Origin: Eriocheir sinensis
Taxonomy: Eukaryota > Arthropoda > Malacostraca > Decapoda > Varunidae
NCBI RefSeq assembly: GCF_024679095.1
Contig: NC_066563.1
Coordinates: 2,991,428-3,055,427, forward strand
Direction: 5' to 3'
DNA length: 64,000 bases
Part shown: positions 33,919 through 46,799 of the stretch, piece after piece
How the letters are laid out: each line of letters opens with the position of its first letter
Numbering within the stretch: position 1 is the stretch's first letter
Program-made: the position numbers and the translations under genes
Notes under the pieces: model-generated
What the model was told of the DNA's origin: nothing
The model's input: only the letters and a program-made list of their open reading frames with translations
Database searches by the model: none

Positions 33919-34011
33919 AGAAACAGCATAAAAATTACTGAAAATCATAAAACTTGGTAAAAAATGAAGACAAGTTAAAAGAGGAAGACGAAGAAAACAG
34001 GAAGACGAGGG

Positions 34012-34042
34012 AAAGGAGGAGGAGGAGGAGGAGGAGGAGGAG
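34012..34042. repeat. (GGA)n repeat
   Basis: About nine GGA units at the start of the large purine domain. Confidence 0.93.
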
Positions 34043-34130
34043 TCAAGAGTCATCCATCTCCCAATAAAAGGTCATCACATCTACAAGAAGTTAATGGGAA
34101 GAGGAAGAATGATTGACGAAACCCATTTAC

Positions 34131-34132
<2 letters not shown>

Positions 34133-34218
<86 letters not shown>
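34133..34218. repeat. (GA)n microsatellite
   Basis: About 43 perfect GA units. Confidence 0.97.
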
Positions 34219-34221
<3 letters not shown>

Positions 34222-34748
34222 AAAAACGAGAGGCCTAAGTGATTCACCAGAAAAGGAGAGAAAGAAGAGAGAACAAAAAAATAAGGGAGACGAGAGGACT
34301 GAGGGAAGGGCAGGCCAGGGCAGGGGGGGCAAGGAAGGGAAGGAGATGGAAAAGAAGAGCCCAAGTAAGAGGCAGGAGGAGGAAAAGGAGAGAGAAGAAG
34401 GATGAGGGGGCGGAGGGAGGGAGCATAACAAACAGGAAGAGGGAGAGAGAGGGGGAGAGAGAGGAAGGCGCAGATGGTTTGGCTAGGGTGAGGCAGTACA
34501 TACACAGAGCAGACAAAGTAGAGAGGGACAGGTGATACGTTTGAAGGGAAGGAGGCTAACATGACGAAGGAAGGCAAGAGGAGGCCAGTAGATCGATAGA
34601 TAGATAGATGAATAGACGAAGATGCAGATAGAGATGGAGAGAGCGAAAGAGAGAGAGAATAAGATACCCAGTTACTCAAAACGAGCCTCCCTAAGTGACT
34701 GTTTTATATGTAAAGTCAATATCTCCCGACGGCTCCACATTCTTATTG

Positions 34749-34753
<5 letters not shown>
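34219..34753. repeat. Purine-rich interval
   Basis: A/G-rich throughout, with a GATA run (GATCGATAGATAGATAGATG, 34591). It links the GA tracts into one purine domain. Confidence 0.7.

Positions 34754-34821
<68 letters not shown>
34754..34821. repeat. (GA)n microsatellite
   Basis: About 34 GA units, 70 bp before the next GA tract. Confidence 0.97.
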
Positions 34822-34824
<3 letters not shown>

Positions 34825-34888
34825 GGTGGAGGGGGCTGTCATTTTGAAGTGTGTATGAGCTTAAGTTAAGACTAAAGGGACATAATAC

Positions 34889-34891
<3 letters not shown>

Positions 34892-34973
<82 letters not shown>
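34892..34973. repeat. (GA)n microsatellite
   Basis: About 41 GA units after ACCTT. Confidence 0.97.
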
Positions 34974-34980
<7 letters not shown>

Positions 34981-35159
34981 TTATTAAAAAAAAGTTGGTG
35001 GCAATGACTCAAAGAAGCGAATTTAGTATAAGACTGACCCTCACGATAACAACAGGAGAGGGAGATAAACGAGACGAGGAAAGAGGGGAGAAGGAGAGGG
35101 TCGATAGAGGGTGCAATGAGGGGGAAGAAGAGTGAAGGAGGAGAGGGGGAAAAGTAACA

Positions 35160-35640
35160 ATGAAAATTCTCAGCCTCTTACATCCCTGCCGCCCTTCTCT
35201 TCCTCCTCCTCTCCCTCCCTTCATGCCTGCTACTTCTTACTTCCCCTCTCGTAATCCTTACCTTCCTTCCCTTCCTCCTTCACTTCCCTTCATCCTGCTC
35301 TCCAACTTATCTATATCCTTCTTTCTTTCTCTCCCTCTCTTCTTCCTTACCTCCCCTTTCCTTTCTCTCCCTCTCTTCTTCCTTCCTTCCATTCATTTCC
35401 TTTCTCCTACTCTTTATATCCCTTCTCTTCCTCCTCTTCCTCTTCCCTTTTACATCGCACCCTTCCTTCCCTCCCTCGTTCTCTCCCTCCCTCTCTCCTT
35501 TACTCCTTCCCTCTCCCTCGCACATCCTCTTTTCCTCTTCTTCACCTCCCTTCTCTTCCTACTCCTCTTCCGTCTTCCTCCTTTCCCTCTCTCGTGCTCT
35601 CCCTCGCCCCCTTCCACGCGCCATTGCCCCTCAATACACG
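35160..35640. repeat. Pyrimidine-rich tract (about 480 bp)
   Basis: The + strand turns from purine to C/T-rich within a few tens of bases near 35160. CTCCCTCTCTTCTTCCTTCC-like words recur near 35330 and 35365. The 167-aa + frame is Pro/Ser/Leu-rich low complexity. Confidence 0.85.
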
Positions 35641-36034
35641 CCCGGAGAAAGGAAAATCGCTGACTTTCACTAATATCAAATTCCCAAAATTCTTCCCGAA
35701 AATTTATGGCACATCTGGAGTGACCTAGTAAGCTGTTTCGAATCCCCAGCTGTCACGTCCGATATATATTTAAATGGTTAAGAGTGGTTAATTTCCTGTT
35801 TCAATATCTGTAAAGCTTTAACATTCACTACTACAACTGGGTCTAAAATAATAAATACAACTGGCTAACATTTTAACATGAACCTAACTCGAAATACATT
35901 CCTAAGGTTACATATAAATATCTTCCCTGTAACACCAGTATCTCAATTATACGAATGGGTTTGAAATGGTACGAACCACTAACATTTTACGTAACTTATC
36001 TGGGTCCCAATTGTTGTTAGAGCCTATGAAACCT

Positions 36035-36037
<3 letters not shown>
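35641..36037. other. No supported gene; weak B-box word
   Basis: GTTTCGAATCCCCAGC at 35746 resembles a polymerase III B box, but no A box or SINE body is clear. Confidence 0.4.

Positions 36038-36101
<64 letters not shown>
36038..36101. repeat. (GA)n microsatellite
   Basis: About 32 GA units. Confidence 0.97.
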
Positions 36102-36104
<3 letters not shown>

Positions 36105-36529
36105 GATTACCTCAGCCCCTAACACCCACTCCCTGACATTCTACCCTCTTTCCTCCCTCCCAATCTCCTCTCCGGCATCTTCCTCCTCTTCCTTCCCTTC
36201 TAATCTCCTCTTCGGCATGTTCCTCCCCTTCCCAATCGATGTCTTCTCGTAATACGTGTCTTCGTCCCACGCACCTACCGCCACCATACCCTTATGCAAG
36301 TTCAAGGCCAAGTTAATAAACACAGATTACTGAACTTATCTCGTGACCTGCGGAGCGGAAGACGATACTCACCTCCCTCCTTCTCCCTTGCACCTGCCTC
36401 GCCAAGTTCACACACACGTACATACCTGCAACGAAAGAGAAGGTTGGATTAGTGATAAAGACACATCAAAAGGGTGATAGGAGAATTGAATCCCACTACA
36501 ATACATACACCTGACTCACACGTTGGTTG
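36102..36529. other. No supported gene or element
   Basis: CTCCTC-rich at 36140-36240. Otherwise unique. Confidence 0.4.
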
Positions 36530-36665
36530 CTCTTCCGCCCTCCCTAATCAGTCGGCAGATTTACAGCTATTTAATCACCTCCCTATGATTGGCAGCTTCC
36601 TTCATCAAAGCCAGACGGCCGCGGAACCATCCATTGTCTTGAGAAAATGACTCGACTTATCTCTC
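36530..36665. promoter_or_regulatory. Candidate regulatory patch
   Basis: CCTAATCAG (36543), TTTAATCACC (36570), TATGATTGGC (36584), TTCATCAAAG (36601, TCF/LEF-like) and CCATTGTCT (36631, Sox-like) lie within about 100 bp of unique DNA. Motif matches only. Confidence 0.18.
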
Positions 36666-36906
36666 GCGACCGTGACTCAGCGCGGGGGAGGAAAAAACAA
36701 AGTAGAGGCTGAGATCTCGGGTCAGGTGTTCCCTACGGCACCGCCACGGACAGGTATTAATTAACCTTTGCGATAAATGGCAAGGCTCCTCCACCTGTCA
36801 CCTTTCATGCCCAGTAACTTATATTTTCCCCCCTACCGATCCCCTTCATCCCTCTAGCACATTATACGATCATTTTTCTTGCCTTCTCTCTAATGTTGTT
36901 TTTTTA

Positions 36907-36926
36907 CTCTCTCTCTCTCTCTCTCT
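36907..36926. repeat. (CT)n microsatellite
   Basis: About ten CT units. Confidence 0.92.
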
Positions 36927-37260
36927 AAACTGTCAACTCAAATTCCCCTTTCGAAAGAGCTTAAGTCGTAGGAAGAGGGATATACTGTAGCATCATGTCC
37001 ATTTACTAATGATACTAATTTATCTTCTATGACCGTGCACTTATGTTTCAATCGCCGGGTTTTTAAACATCGTATTAACATTTACTAACTGTTACGTGGT
37101 TAGTTTGGCTTTTCAAGGGAGGCAATTGGTTAGAACTGTTAGATTTTCACAGCTGAGTTGACATATTTCAAGCTCAGTCGTAAATTGATAAAAAACAAAA
37201 AATAACAACAAACCACGCCTTGAAAACCGGGCCAGAAAAGATAAATCAATCACACTACCG

Positions 37261-37704
37261 TTAATAATGACTAATTTGACGTTTTAATACCAAGTGATTG
37301 ACTCGGTGCTTACGAAACTCCCCTTCATGCCCACATCCCGATACCCCCCAACCCATACACACTCTTTCATCATCACACTAACACTCCAGTACTTATCTAT
37401 TCACCTATTCACGTTAATAATGACTAATTTGACGTTTTAATACCAAGTGATTGACTCGGTGCTTACGAAACTCACCTTCATGCCCCCTTCCCGATACCCC
37501 CCAACCCATACACACTCTTTCATCATCACACTAACACTTATCTATTCACCTATTCACGTTAATAATGACTAATATGACGTCTTAAAACCAAGTGATTGAC
37601 TCAGCGTTTACGAAATTCCCCTTCATGCCTACTTCCTGATACCCTCCACCCGTACACACACTCTTTCATCATCACTCCAGTACTTACCTATCCACCTTCA
37701 CGCT
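37261..37704. repeat. Tandem array, ~145-153-bp unit, 3 copies
   Basis: TTAATAATGACTAATTTGAC opens copies at 37261, 37414 and 37559 (third: TTAATAATGACTAATATGAC). Each continues through AAGTGATTGACTC, TTACGAAA, CCTTCATGCC and ACACTCTTTCATCATCAC. Copies one and two are almost identical, copy two lacks about 8 bp (CCAGTAC) near its end, and copy three is the most diverged. The second duplication is recent. Confidence 0.97.
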
Positions 37705-37740
37705 CACTCCCTAACATTTCCCCTTCGCCGTCACTCTATT

Positions 37741-37860
37741 ATCCAGGCACCTATCTAATCGCCGCCTAGTCACGTCGCCGCTCACAAATTACAATCCCCG
37801 GGAGCCAATTATTAGCCGTGCCGCCGCCCCGCAAGACAAACACACGGCCGTACACAGGTA
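37741..37860. promoter_or_regulatory. CpG-containing patch with homeodomain core
   Basis: CTCACAAATTACAATCCCCG and GAGCCAATTATTAGCCGTG sit in a GC-rich setting directly after the tandem array. Weak evidence of function. Confidence 0.18.
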
Positions 37861-37929
37861 ACATTTGTCATCCGTGAAGTAACGACTGGTAGGCCTATTT
37901 CACACTGTCACGTTCCCTTGTATGGTTTG

Positions 37930-37994
37930 ATAATAATAATAATATGGTGGTGGTGGTTGTAGTGATTGTGGTTGTGGTAGAGGTAATGGATGCG

Positions 37995-38037
<43 letters not shown>

Positions 38038-38119
38038 GTTGTTGTAGTAGTAGTAGTAAAAAATAATCATAAACTCCTTGGCCATCCTAGAAACGAATCC
38101 TTTTCACACTCAACTTTAC

Positions 38120-38168
<49 letters not shown>
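37930..38168. repeat. Trinucleotide cluster (GGT/GTA/AAT)
   Basis: TGG/TGT-rich DNA at 37945-37985, about 14 GTA units (37996-38037), a few more at 38045-38058, then about 16 AAT units (38119-38168). Tyr/Leu/Ile-run frames here are artefacts. Confidence 0.94.
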
Positions 38169-38399
38169 CTTTTTTCCTTTTACAAGAGGGCCAAGCCTAA
38201 ACCCTTTGCATTCCAAGTAACAACAAAGGCAAGCCAACACTGCAACGTCAGGGTGACTCGGCGGCTCCTCCTCGCTCCAGGCCTGAACACACTCCCACTC
38301 CTCGTCCCTTCTCCTCGTCCCTTCCAGCATACACTCGCGTCAAGCTGACCAACCATACCCACACTTCCTCAGGGCCACTCTGGTCTCTCTACAGCCCGG

Positions 38400-38520
38400 C
38401 CAGTCACTCTGCCAACACCCAGTCTGGCGGGCGGGCAATTAAGCTTGATAGAGGGTCAGTATATAGGCACTTTCCCTTGTAAACACGGCCATTAGCTCGT
38501 GTGGCCGTGTGGTGGTGAGG
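38400..38520. promoter_or_regulatory. Candidate regulatory patch with forkhead consensus
   Basis: GCAATTAAGC (38435), TGTAAACA (38478-38485, exact forkhead consensus) and GCCATTAGC (38488) occur within 60 bp between CpG-rich words. Motif matches only. Confidence 0.2.
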
Positions 38521-38759
38521 GAGGGAAGGAAAAAAAGGGAGATTATTTGATGCTGCTGCAATAAAAAAAACTTGGAAGAATGTGAAAAGAACGATAATAC
38601 AGCGGATAAATGAGCAAATAAGGAATGTTACTCGTTTCTGCTGGGATGGGTGACCTCAGAGAATGCGATACAGACGAGCATCAAGTAAAAACAAATAAGT
38701 GAAAGAAAAGCTACTTGATTATGGCGTTACGGAAGACTGAGAAGAATGTGAAAGAATAA

Positions 38760-39350
38760 TTATAACGGTGTTGGAATGCGGAGAAAGTGAACGGAGTGAA
38801 CGCGAGAGGTATAGACATAGGAAGACAAAGGGAAGGTCGGAAGGAGAAACAGGAAGGGAAGAAGATTTAGAAAGCAGCAAGAGGATTTGGAAGGAGGAAA
38901 AAAACAGTAGTGGTAGGAGATATGCGAGTGCCACGGGGAAGGTTGGAAGGAAGGACAAACAGAATAAAGAGAAAGACCGAGTTACAGGAAAGTTTGGAGG
39001 AAGCGAGGAGGAAGGAGTGAAGCAGGAGGACTAGAGAGAAAGAGAAAACAGCAAGGATAGGAGGAATGGGTGGAACGAGGAAGGTCGGAAGGAAGGAAAG
39101 AAAACTAGAAGGGACGGAGAAAGTTACGGGAAAGTTTGGAAGGAGGGAGAGGAAACGAGGAGAAAGGAGTGAAGCAGGAGGACTAGAGAAAGAGAAAACA
39201 GCAAGGATAGGAGGAATGAGTGGAACGAGGAAGGTCGGAAGGAAGGAAAGAAAACTAGAAGGGACGGAGAAAGTTATGGGAAAGTTTGGAAGGAGGGAGA
39301 GGAAGCGAGGAGGAAGGAGCGAGGAGCAGGGATAAATGGCAGGGGAAGGA
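38760..39350. repeat. Purine-rich tandem array, 3-4 copies, newest unit ~150 bp
   Basis: GAAGGT(C/T)GGAAGGA recurs at about 38832, 38938, 39080 and 39230. The last two units are nearly identical through GGAACGAGGAAGGTCGG, AAAACTAGAAGGGACGGAG and AAAGTTTGGAAGGAGGGAG; the earlier ones have drifted. The repeated Lys/Arg-rich + frame (GTRKVGRKERKLEGTEKV twice) follows from this. Confidence 0.92.
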
Positions 39351-39437
39351 AGTAACTTGTCAACTGTAAGGGAAAGCTTCTTATTGATCGTGACAACACA
39401 GGGAAATGGAGGAAGACATGGCTGGAGAGGCCTGCAG

Positions 39438-39475
39438 CAAAAAAATAAAATAAATAAATAAATAAAAAATAAAGA
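39438..39475. repeat. A-rich (AAAT)n patch
   Basis: AAAATAAATAAATAAATAAA-type sequence. Confidence 0.85.
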
Positions 39476-39587
39476 CAAGGCAAGGCACCTCACCCACCCA
39501 CCCCCACACCCGCACACACAGCCAGATAAGGACCACTGATAACTTTGGGGAGTAAAAAAATGAAACTATCCTATCACTCACGAAAAC

Positions 39588-39589
<2 letters not shown>

Positions 39590-39637
<48 letters not shown>
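39590..39637. repeat. (GT)n microsatellite
   Basis: About 24 GT units. Confidence 0.97.
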
Positions 39638-39639
<2 letters not shown>

Positions 39640-39665
39640 CCCCCCACACCCTAACACAACCGTAG

Positions 39666-39673
39666 TGACGTCA
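39666..39673. promoter_or_regulatory. CRE-type palindrome TGACGTCA
   Basis: A perfect octamer, 29 bp after the GT tract, followed by CCTCCCACAAC. Confidence 0.2.
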
Positions 39674-41834
39674 CCTCCCACAACAGACAAGTCCTCCGAA
39701 GTCGTACAGTGGAGGAGACGCGCCAGGTGGCCTTGTGTCAACACGCGCGGCTCCTTCTGCTCCTCCTTGTGGCAAAATGCACGGGAAGTCAATGTTTACC
39801 GAGAGGGGACCGCGGCATTTAGCTACAGGGGCGCCCGAAAGAGAAGTGCAGTATCATGTCAGGTGTATGTTAGGTTTGTGATGCCTAGTGTCGTGATATG
39901 ATCTTTTTTTGTGTTATGAAGTGAGTTTGTGAAATACTGAAAGAATATCCATGTATGAATGTCTCTTGAAAAATACACAAAATAAATCACATGTATTTCA
40001 CTTAACCACTATTTTGATATCCATTTGGCTTCACGTAAAAGACGCAGAGTAACAATGAACTCCCCCGAAGCAGCCTCCTACTCAGGCCGAGGTGTGAATC
40101 TGACGCAAGCTGTCCCAAGGCCACACGACTTAGTGCAGGGAAAATGCATGCGCACAACACACACATTTCCCGTCAGCCACGAACATTACCTTGAATTAGT
40201 GATGAGTGAGAGTTTTGCCGCGGGCGGAAGGGAAATCTGAGTTCGATCTCTGCTCTCACTCGCTGCATGCTGAATAATATTTTTAGTTTTTGAAATACAA
40301 TTCGCATTACATTTTATACTGAGTAATGAAAAGATGGAGTGGAATCGTTTAAAATTTGTTTAAATATGCAACTCTTTAGAATATTACTCAAAGGAAATAT
40401 TTTCGCTATTTACTGTGCTCGCCAACGTGTCTCGTATTGTAGTTCCTCGTCCCTCAGGTATTATGAAAGATAACATATTTTCTGGCCACAAGTCCACCGC
40501 CATCATCACCATCATCCTCTCGACAAGTAGAGCGGAACGGCTTATGCTTTTTCCTTCGAGTGCATGATGTTGCTGTTTGCTGGTGGCACAACTCATTAAG
40601 CCCTGTGGACGCTTCCTGCTGCTCGGGTCACGCGCTTTCTGGCGTTATTATTACTTGATTTTTGTGTATTAATTTTACATGTGATACTGCAGTGAATATT
40701 CATAGGAAACGGGTTACACCTGCAGCACCAGCGCATGTCCTGCACAACAAAGGCACAGCAACGACCATGGTACGCGTGCCATACAAAGGCTGATGTAACA
40801 CGTGACGAATCGGCGGCCCATCAGAGGGCGAGGACGCCGTGTACACAGGCAAGGTGTGTCGATGGGCAGGCGATGAAAGAGGTTCCCATACTTCATCATC
40901 GCGAGTGACAGGGTCGGGTGGAGGCGTGTGTGTAGAGGGAGTGGCGGAGAGGATGTTGGAGTGGAGTGAGGGTGAGTGCGGGAGTGTAACAGGACCCGCC
41001 TCGACCCATCAGCCATGCGGGCGACTGACCGGGGAAATCAGTCTTTGATGGAGATTAATTATATGAGGATTGACTGCCGGGGCGTCCTTGTTGGCACAGG
41101 CAGAAGGTGGGCTGCAGCAGCACTACAGTCAGAGTAGGAGTAGACATGCTACCTGTTGTTACCTACAAGTTACAACAAACAAAACTTCAAATAAGCAATT
41201 TATTTGTTCATATGAGCGAGAGTTGGTCGCTGAAGGCGGAAACACTACGTTTCGTTACCTATTAATTAAAGACCAATAGAGTAAAAAATATTTATCCGTT
41301 AATTCATGTCAAAAAACAGCAAACAAATATGAAAACCAACAATTTCCACAACTCCAGAATGGACAAACGTGTCATTCAATATACTGTCTGAGTAATTAGC
41401 TAACTCATCATTTTCGCATCATATTTGAAGTTATTCACTGTTTGCCGTCCCCAGGCCAGATTTTGGGCACATTTTAATCAACTGATGAATGAAAGATTTG
41501 ATGAGCCTTTAGGCAATATAAAAAAAAGACCACTTCCGGCAGTTGCTAAGTGGAAAAACTACAGCGAACGAAGAGATAACAAAAAACTTGCACTGCCGGC
41601 GGTGAGAAAAAACAGAAACACTAAAGTCCTTCTGGGCTGGAACGAAAAAACAAATATATAAAATCGTATTCACAGAAAATACGGAGAAGCCAAATAAAAA
41701 GAGAGTTGAGCGTCAGACAAACAGACAGACGGACGAATCGTGTTATTCCAGTGCAGACAAAACACCATTTGTCACAATCATTCTGCTCCATCACACCTCC
41801 CGCCGCCCCACAACCCGCTGCCTGCCTACACCAA
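39674..41834. other. Repeat-poor stretch, no supported gene
   Basis: About 2.2 kb with no long microsatellite or tandem array, unusual for this window. Frames up to 100 aa were read in all phases without a recognisable domain. A partial TTCGATCTC B-box-like word lies at 40234. Confidence 0.5.
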
Positions 41835-41835
41835 T

Positions 41836-41998
41836 GGATATTTCTTTCCACTGACGATAAATGTTTTCAGCACAGCCTCCCTATCTCCCTCCCTCCTCTC
41901 ACTGCCTCACATCTACCTCCACCCCCACACACTGTTGTTTAAGGTTCCCGATGTTGTTGTTTTTTATTCTACTGATGATGAAATGTTAATGTTTTCAG

Positions 41999-42001
<3 letters not shown>
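41836..42001. repeat. Two-copy tandem repeat, ~126-bp spacing
   Basis: TTCCACTGACGATAAATG then TTTTCAGCA (41847) and TTCTACTGATGATGAAATG then TTTTCAGCA (41969). The second copy runs straight into the CT tract. Confidence 0.65.

Positions 42002-42085
<84 letters not shown>
42002..42085. repeat. (CT)n microsatellite
   Basis: About 42 perfect CT units, opening the densest microsatellite cluster of the window. Confidence 0.97.
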
Positions 42086-42912
<827 letters not shown>

Positions 42913-43545
42913 TGATGAGGTAAGATGATGTAATAACGGGGCGGGATCGAGACATTGACAACATAGACCGAGATAAAAAAAAAAGGCAAAAACTACATGA
43001 TTCGACTGAGGGAAGACGTGGAATGATTTGTAGTGTCGTGGCGAGGCAATACACAAACTACAAGAACTTAAAAACGCGGTGTAAGAACATAATAATAATA
43101 ATAAAAGCAAAATGAAAACAGCGGTCACACATGTTGGACTTCCATTTAATTCCCTCTAGCCGCTCACAGTGCTTAGGCGAACAAAGGGAGAGCGGCGCAA
43201 GGTGTCATCTGACGGAATCGAGTGGAGTAGAACAGAGTGAAGTAGAGTCTCCTCCGGCCAAGGATTGTGGCTTAATATGGAGCGACATTTGACCTTCAGC
43301 GCCACAAGGACACCTGGCGAGTGTTACTCCATTTACTAAAGTTACTCCGCGGCCATTTCCACTCCCGTCATTGCAGAGTGAAGCAGATGACGTCCAGCAA
43401 CAGCGTGCGGGTGAAGAGCAAAGCAACAGTGGCCTTAAAAGCAAGATTATAGTCGGGAAAGAAAGTTAAAATATGCGGAATGGGGGAGGAGAGGCGACAA
43501 TATGGCTATTAAAGTGACATAAGGAGGTGAGACGCCATCTATATC

Positions 43546-43548
<3 letters not shown>

Positions 43549-43618
<70 letters not shown>
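43549..43618. repeat. (GA)n microsatellite
   Basis: About 35 GA units. Confidence 0.97.
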
Positions 43619-43621
<3 letters not shown>

Positions 43622-44169
43622 GCTGGCTGACTGGCGAAGCGTGACATCTATAAGAAAAAGTCGAACTATTGCCTAACACACGGCGGGGTGACGGGACGGG
43701 CGAGGGAAGAAAGAAAACAAGCGAACAACAGTGAACCGAGACACCGCGAGGGCGACACAATGGCAGGCCGGGGCAAGGGGAGGCTGTGTGAAGGGGAATG
43801 AGGCGAAGGACTGACCACTTCGCAGGCCCAGGCGCCGACGCGAGGGCCAAATGAAGGCGATGAGGGTGATATTAGGCAAGAAAAATGGACGTACTAGCAA
43901 TGTCCCTTGTGGATGTTCCTCCCTCCAAGGGCTTAATGGCGTGTGAGTGAGGCTTCATTGCTCCTTCATATGAGCACTAAAGAGGGAAGGAGACGGCACG
44001 AGCGCGAGGAGGCGAGGTAATGAACGGTTTTTGGAGCCTCAAAGGAGCGGCGGTCATCACGGAAGGAAGGAAGGAGCAGGTCAGCCACGCGATGGAGCCT
44101 AGCAAGAAACTGGTCCCTCATCCTGCGCATTGATTCGACTTTTTCTTCATATAAATGCTACAGGAAACA
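43619..44169. other. No supported gene or element
   Basis: CpG-containing unique DNA; frames without domains. Confidence 0.4.
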
Positions 44170-44265
44170 TTAAAATTGACTGCCATTTCTCTACCACGAA
44201 TAAGAAGAGAAAGCATAAATTGGCAACCATTGCTCTACCACGAATATTAAGACAAAAGTGCAGGC
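44170..44265. repeat. 44-bp tandem duplication
   Basis: ATTGACTGCCATTTCTCTAC with CACGAATAAGAAGA (44175) and ATTGGCAACCATTGCTCTAC with CACGAATATTAAGA (44219). Confidence 0.85.
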
Positions 44266-44320
44266 AGAAATTTTGTTGTCAATAGAAAAACGAATCAATC
44301 CCTTGCAATACGATTACTTC

Positions 44321-44323
<3 letters not shown>

Positions 44324-44369
<46 letters not shown>
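44324..44369. repeat. (GA)n microsatellite
   Basis: About 23 GA units after TTCAAT. Confidence 0.96.
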
Positions 44370-44371
<2 letters not shown>

Positions 44372-44615
44372 CATCCACGTCACAAGAAAGAGGAAGCTAA
44401 CGCCAAACCCGAATCACGATGAGGCGTAAGAGCTTCCTGGGCAGGCGGCGATAACATCAAAATCAATGGCCCTTCACTCCTCCTCCACCGCCGAAGGTCG
44501 AGACGAAGGAGGAGGAGGGGGAGGAGGTTGCAAAAGGAAGAAAAGAGAGAAGGAGGAGAAAAAGTAAAGTACGGTATGTGTTGTACAGGAAAATAATGAT
44601 TGAAATTATATTAAT

Positions 44616-44619
<4 letters not shown>

Positions 44620-44679
<60 letters not shown>
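44620..44679. repeat. (GA)n microsatellite
   Basis: About 30 units, inverted relative to the CT tract 125 bp downstream. Confidence 0.97.
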
Positions 44680-44682
<3 letters not shown>

Positions 44683-44798
44683 ATGACAGGTAACATTCCC
44701 CACACACCTTTAATCAACTCCTACAGGTGCGGAACGCTCACCTGATCCCATGACTACGTAGATAAGGTAACAAACAATCAAATTAACACCTGACGAAT

Positions 44799-44802
<4 letters not shown>

Positions 44803-44848
<46 letters not shown>
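44803..44848. repeat. (CT)n microsatellite, one interruption
   Basis: About 23 CT units with a single TGTC interruption near 44837. Confidence 0.96.
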
Positions 44849-44939
44849 GGTATAGGCTTCTTCCCCTCCTCTGGGATCGCATTTCCATTACACACAATCG
44901 CACGAGGAAGCCACATAATCAGCCACTTTATGAGACGCG

Positions 44940-45004
<65 letters not shown>
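44940..45004. repeat. (CA)n microsatellite
   Basis: About 32 CA units. Confidence 0.97.
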
Positions 45005-45008
<4 letters not shown>

Positions 45009-45300
45009 CGAGTCCTTTCAGATGTACAAATATATGCGCCCCTCCTCCTCATATGAGCACAGATGTCGCCCTCTTCCTTTTCCTCCCTCCCCTCTCTCCC
45101 TCTCTCTCAGTTCCCTCCCCTCGGGGCTGTCAGGAACACTTGTCGCCGGAGTGGGTTAGTCAGCGCCTCTAACACCTGTGGGGATTCCGGCTGTGAAAAC
45201 AAGTCCAGGTAAACCTTTAAAACTGCCTCCTAACTTTTTTTTGGTAGGATGCAACAGGTTGGTTATTTATTTAATGTATAAAGACAAACACAAACAAGCC

Positions 45301-45301
<1 letters not shown>

Positions 45302-45398
<97 letters not shown>

Positions 45399-45412
45399 CA
45401 TACACACACACA
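45302..45412. repeat. (CA)n microsatellite with (CATA) interruptions
   Basis: About 30 CA units, a short ATACATACATAC segment, then CA units again, total about 111 bp. Confidence 0.97.
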
Positions 45413-46799
45413 CCTCCATCTATTCACCTACTAGACAGAATCCGAGAAAATGATCTGCCAAAGCCGGGTTTCAGGCACACACAGAACTCGACGAAGGGAA
45501 GAAAACGGAAGAAAAAAAGATAGCAACCGAAGAAATCCAATATATGACGGACGCAAAGCCAAAGCCCCTCAGATCGACTCTTCAGCATCCGGAGGCGAGG
45601 CGAGAATCAATAGTTTCCAATGAGTCTTGTACGGACGGACCAGACGACTCCCAGACGCGACCTGAAGACATGGTATCGATCGTCCAATTGCCTCTGTGAC
45701 TGGGACCCCTCTTATGCCCACACACCACCGCCTCCAGGGTCAGTAGAGGGGTGCGGGGGTGAGGATAGATAGATAGAGAGAGAGAGACGTATGGGAGATA
45801 TGAAGATGGAGGGAAAGGGCCCCCACCCCGAGGGACGTTATGCGAAGGGTAAGCCTGTGAGGGGAGGCGTAAAGGTGGAAAAGACGAGACGCACGGACAG
45901 AGAGAGAAAAAAAGTAGAGACGGAATGTGACGAGGCTTTGAAGGGAAACCTTATAAGAAACTTAGGTGGAGGATGAGGAAACGAATAGGTGTGAATATGA
46001 GGAAAAAGGAATAGCAGACAGCACTAAACACGAGTAAAATAGATGATGTGATGGAAGAAAAAAAAGAAAAAATAAAAAAAATAGTGAAAAAAAATCATCG
46101 GATTGGATAACAGAGAACAGACGTAAATAAAAAAATTAAAAAATGAGGTGAAGAAAACAGTGTAGAGACCGAGAGAAATCAAGTGGTGAAGATCGGGAAT
46201 AAAGTAACATGCTGACATTCTTAACTCGTCACTTTGGCTTGTGTATTATCACTGCGTTGTGAGAAAGTAGGCAGCAACGCACAGTGTAATTCCTTTACTG
46301 TGTTTGCTTCAACTAACCACGTCGACCTACTATCCTCCACTGGTGTTCTGTCTTAAGCCCCGAGTCTCCCTCCAAGCTCCGGGCCGCAATGATTGCCTTG
46401 TTGCCGTGTGTGTTCCGCGTCGCCTCTCCGCCTGACGATGCAGGCCACGCACGGGTTCCGCCGTGTTTGGAGCCACTGGTTGATGTTACGAGGACTGACG
46501 AGCAGCAGCCAAGGAGACAATATGGACTTGGCAATGTCGGCAACGTTACGTTAAAGATATTACCGTAAGTACAAGCTGAGCAGGTATCCTTGCATAACAC
46601 TTCTCCTTACATACCTAACACTGCACTTTGAAATCCTGTACTATGAAAACTAGTTTCGAAAAACATTTTTTTTTAATTATGGTGGAAGTGATGCTCCATA
46701 CAAAGGAAAAGGTTTGATATGTCTTTACAGAGCAGTAGAGAACGAAGACTAAATGGAAAGAAACTTTTTTTTTTTTACTAATACCGGGTATCCATCACA
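45413..46799. other. No supported gene or element
   Basis: Short GATA/GA run at 45766-45787; A-rich 46045-46145. No coding frame with a domain. Confidence 0.45.

Noticed and set aside
34094..34535. Arg/Glu/Lys-rich + frames of about 100 aa
   Set aside because: Readings of the GA tract and purine domain, open in several phases at once.
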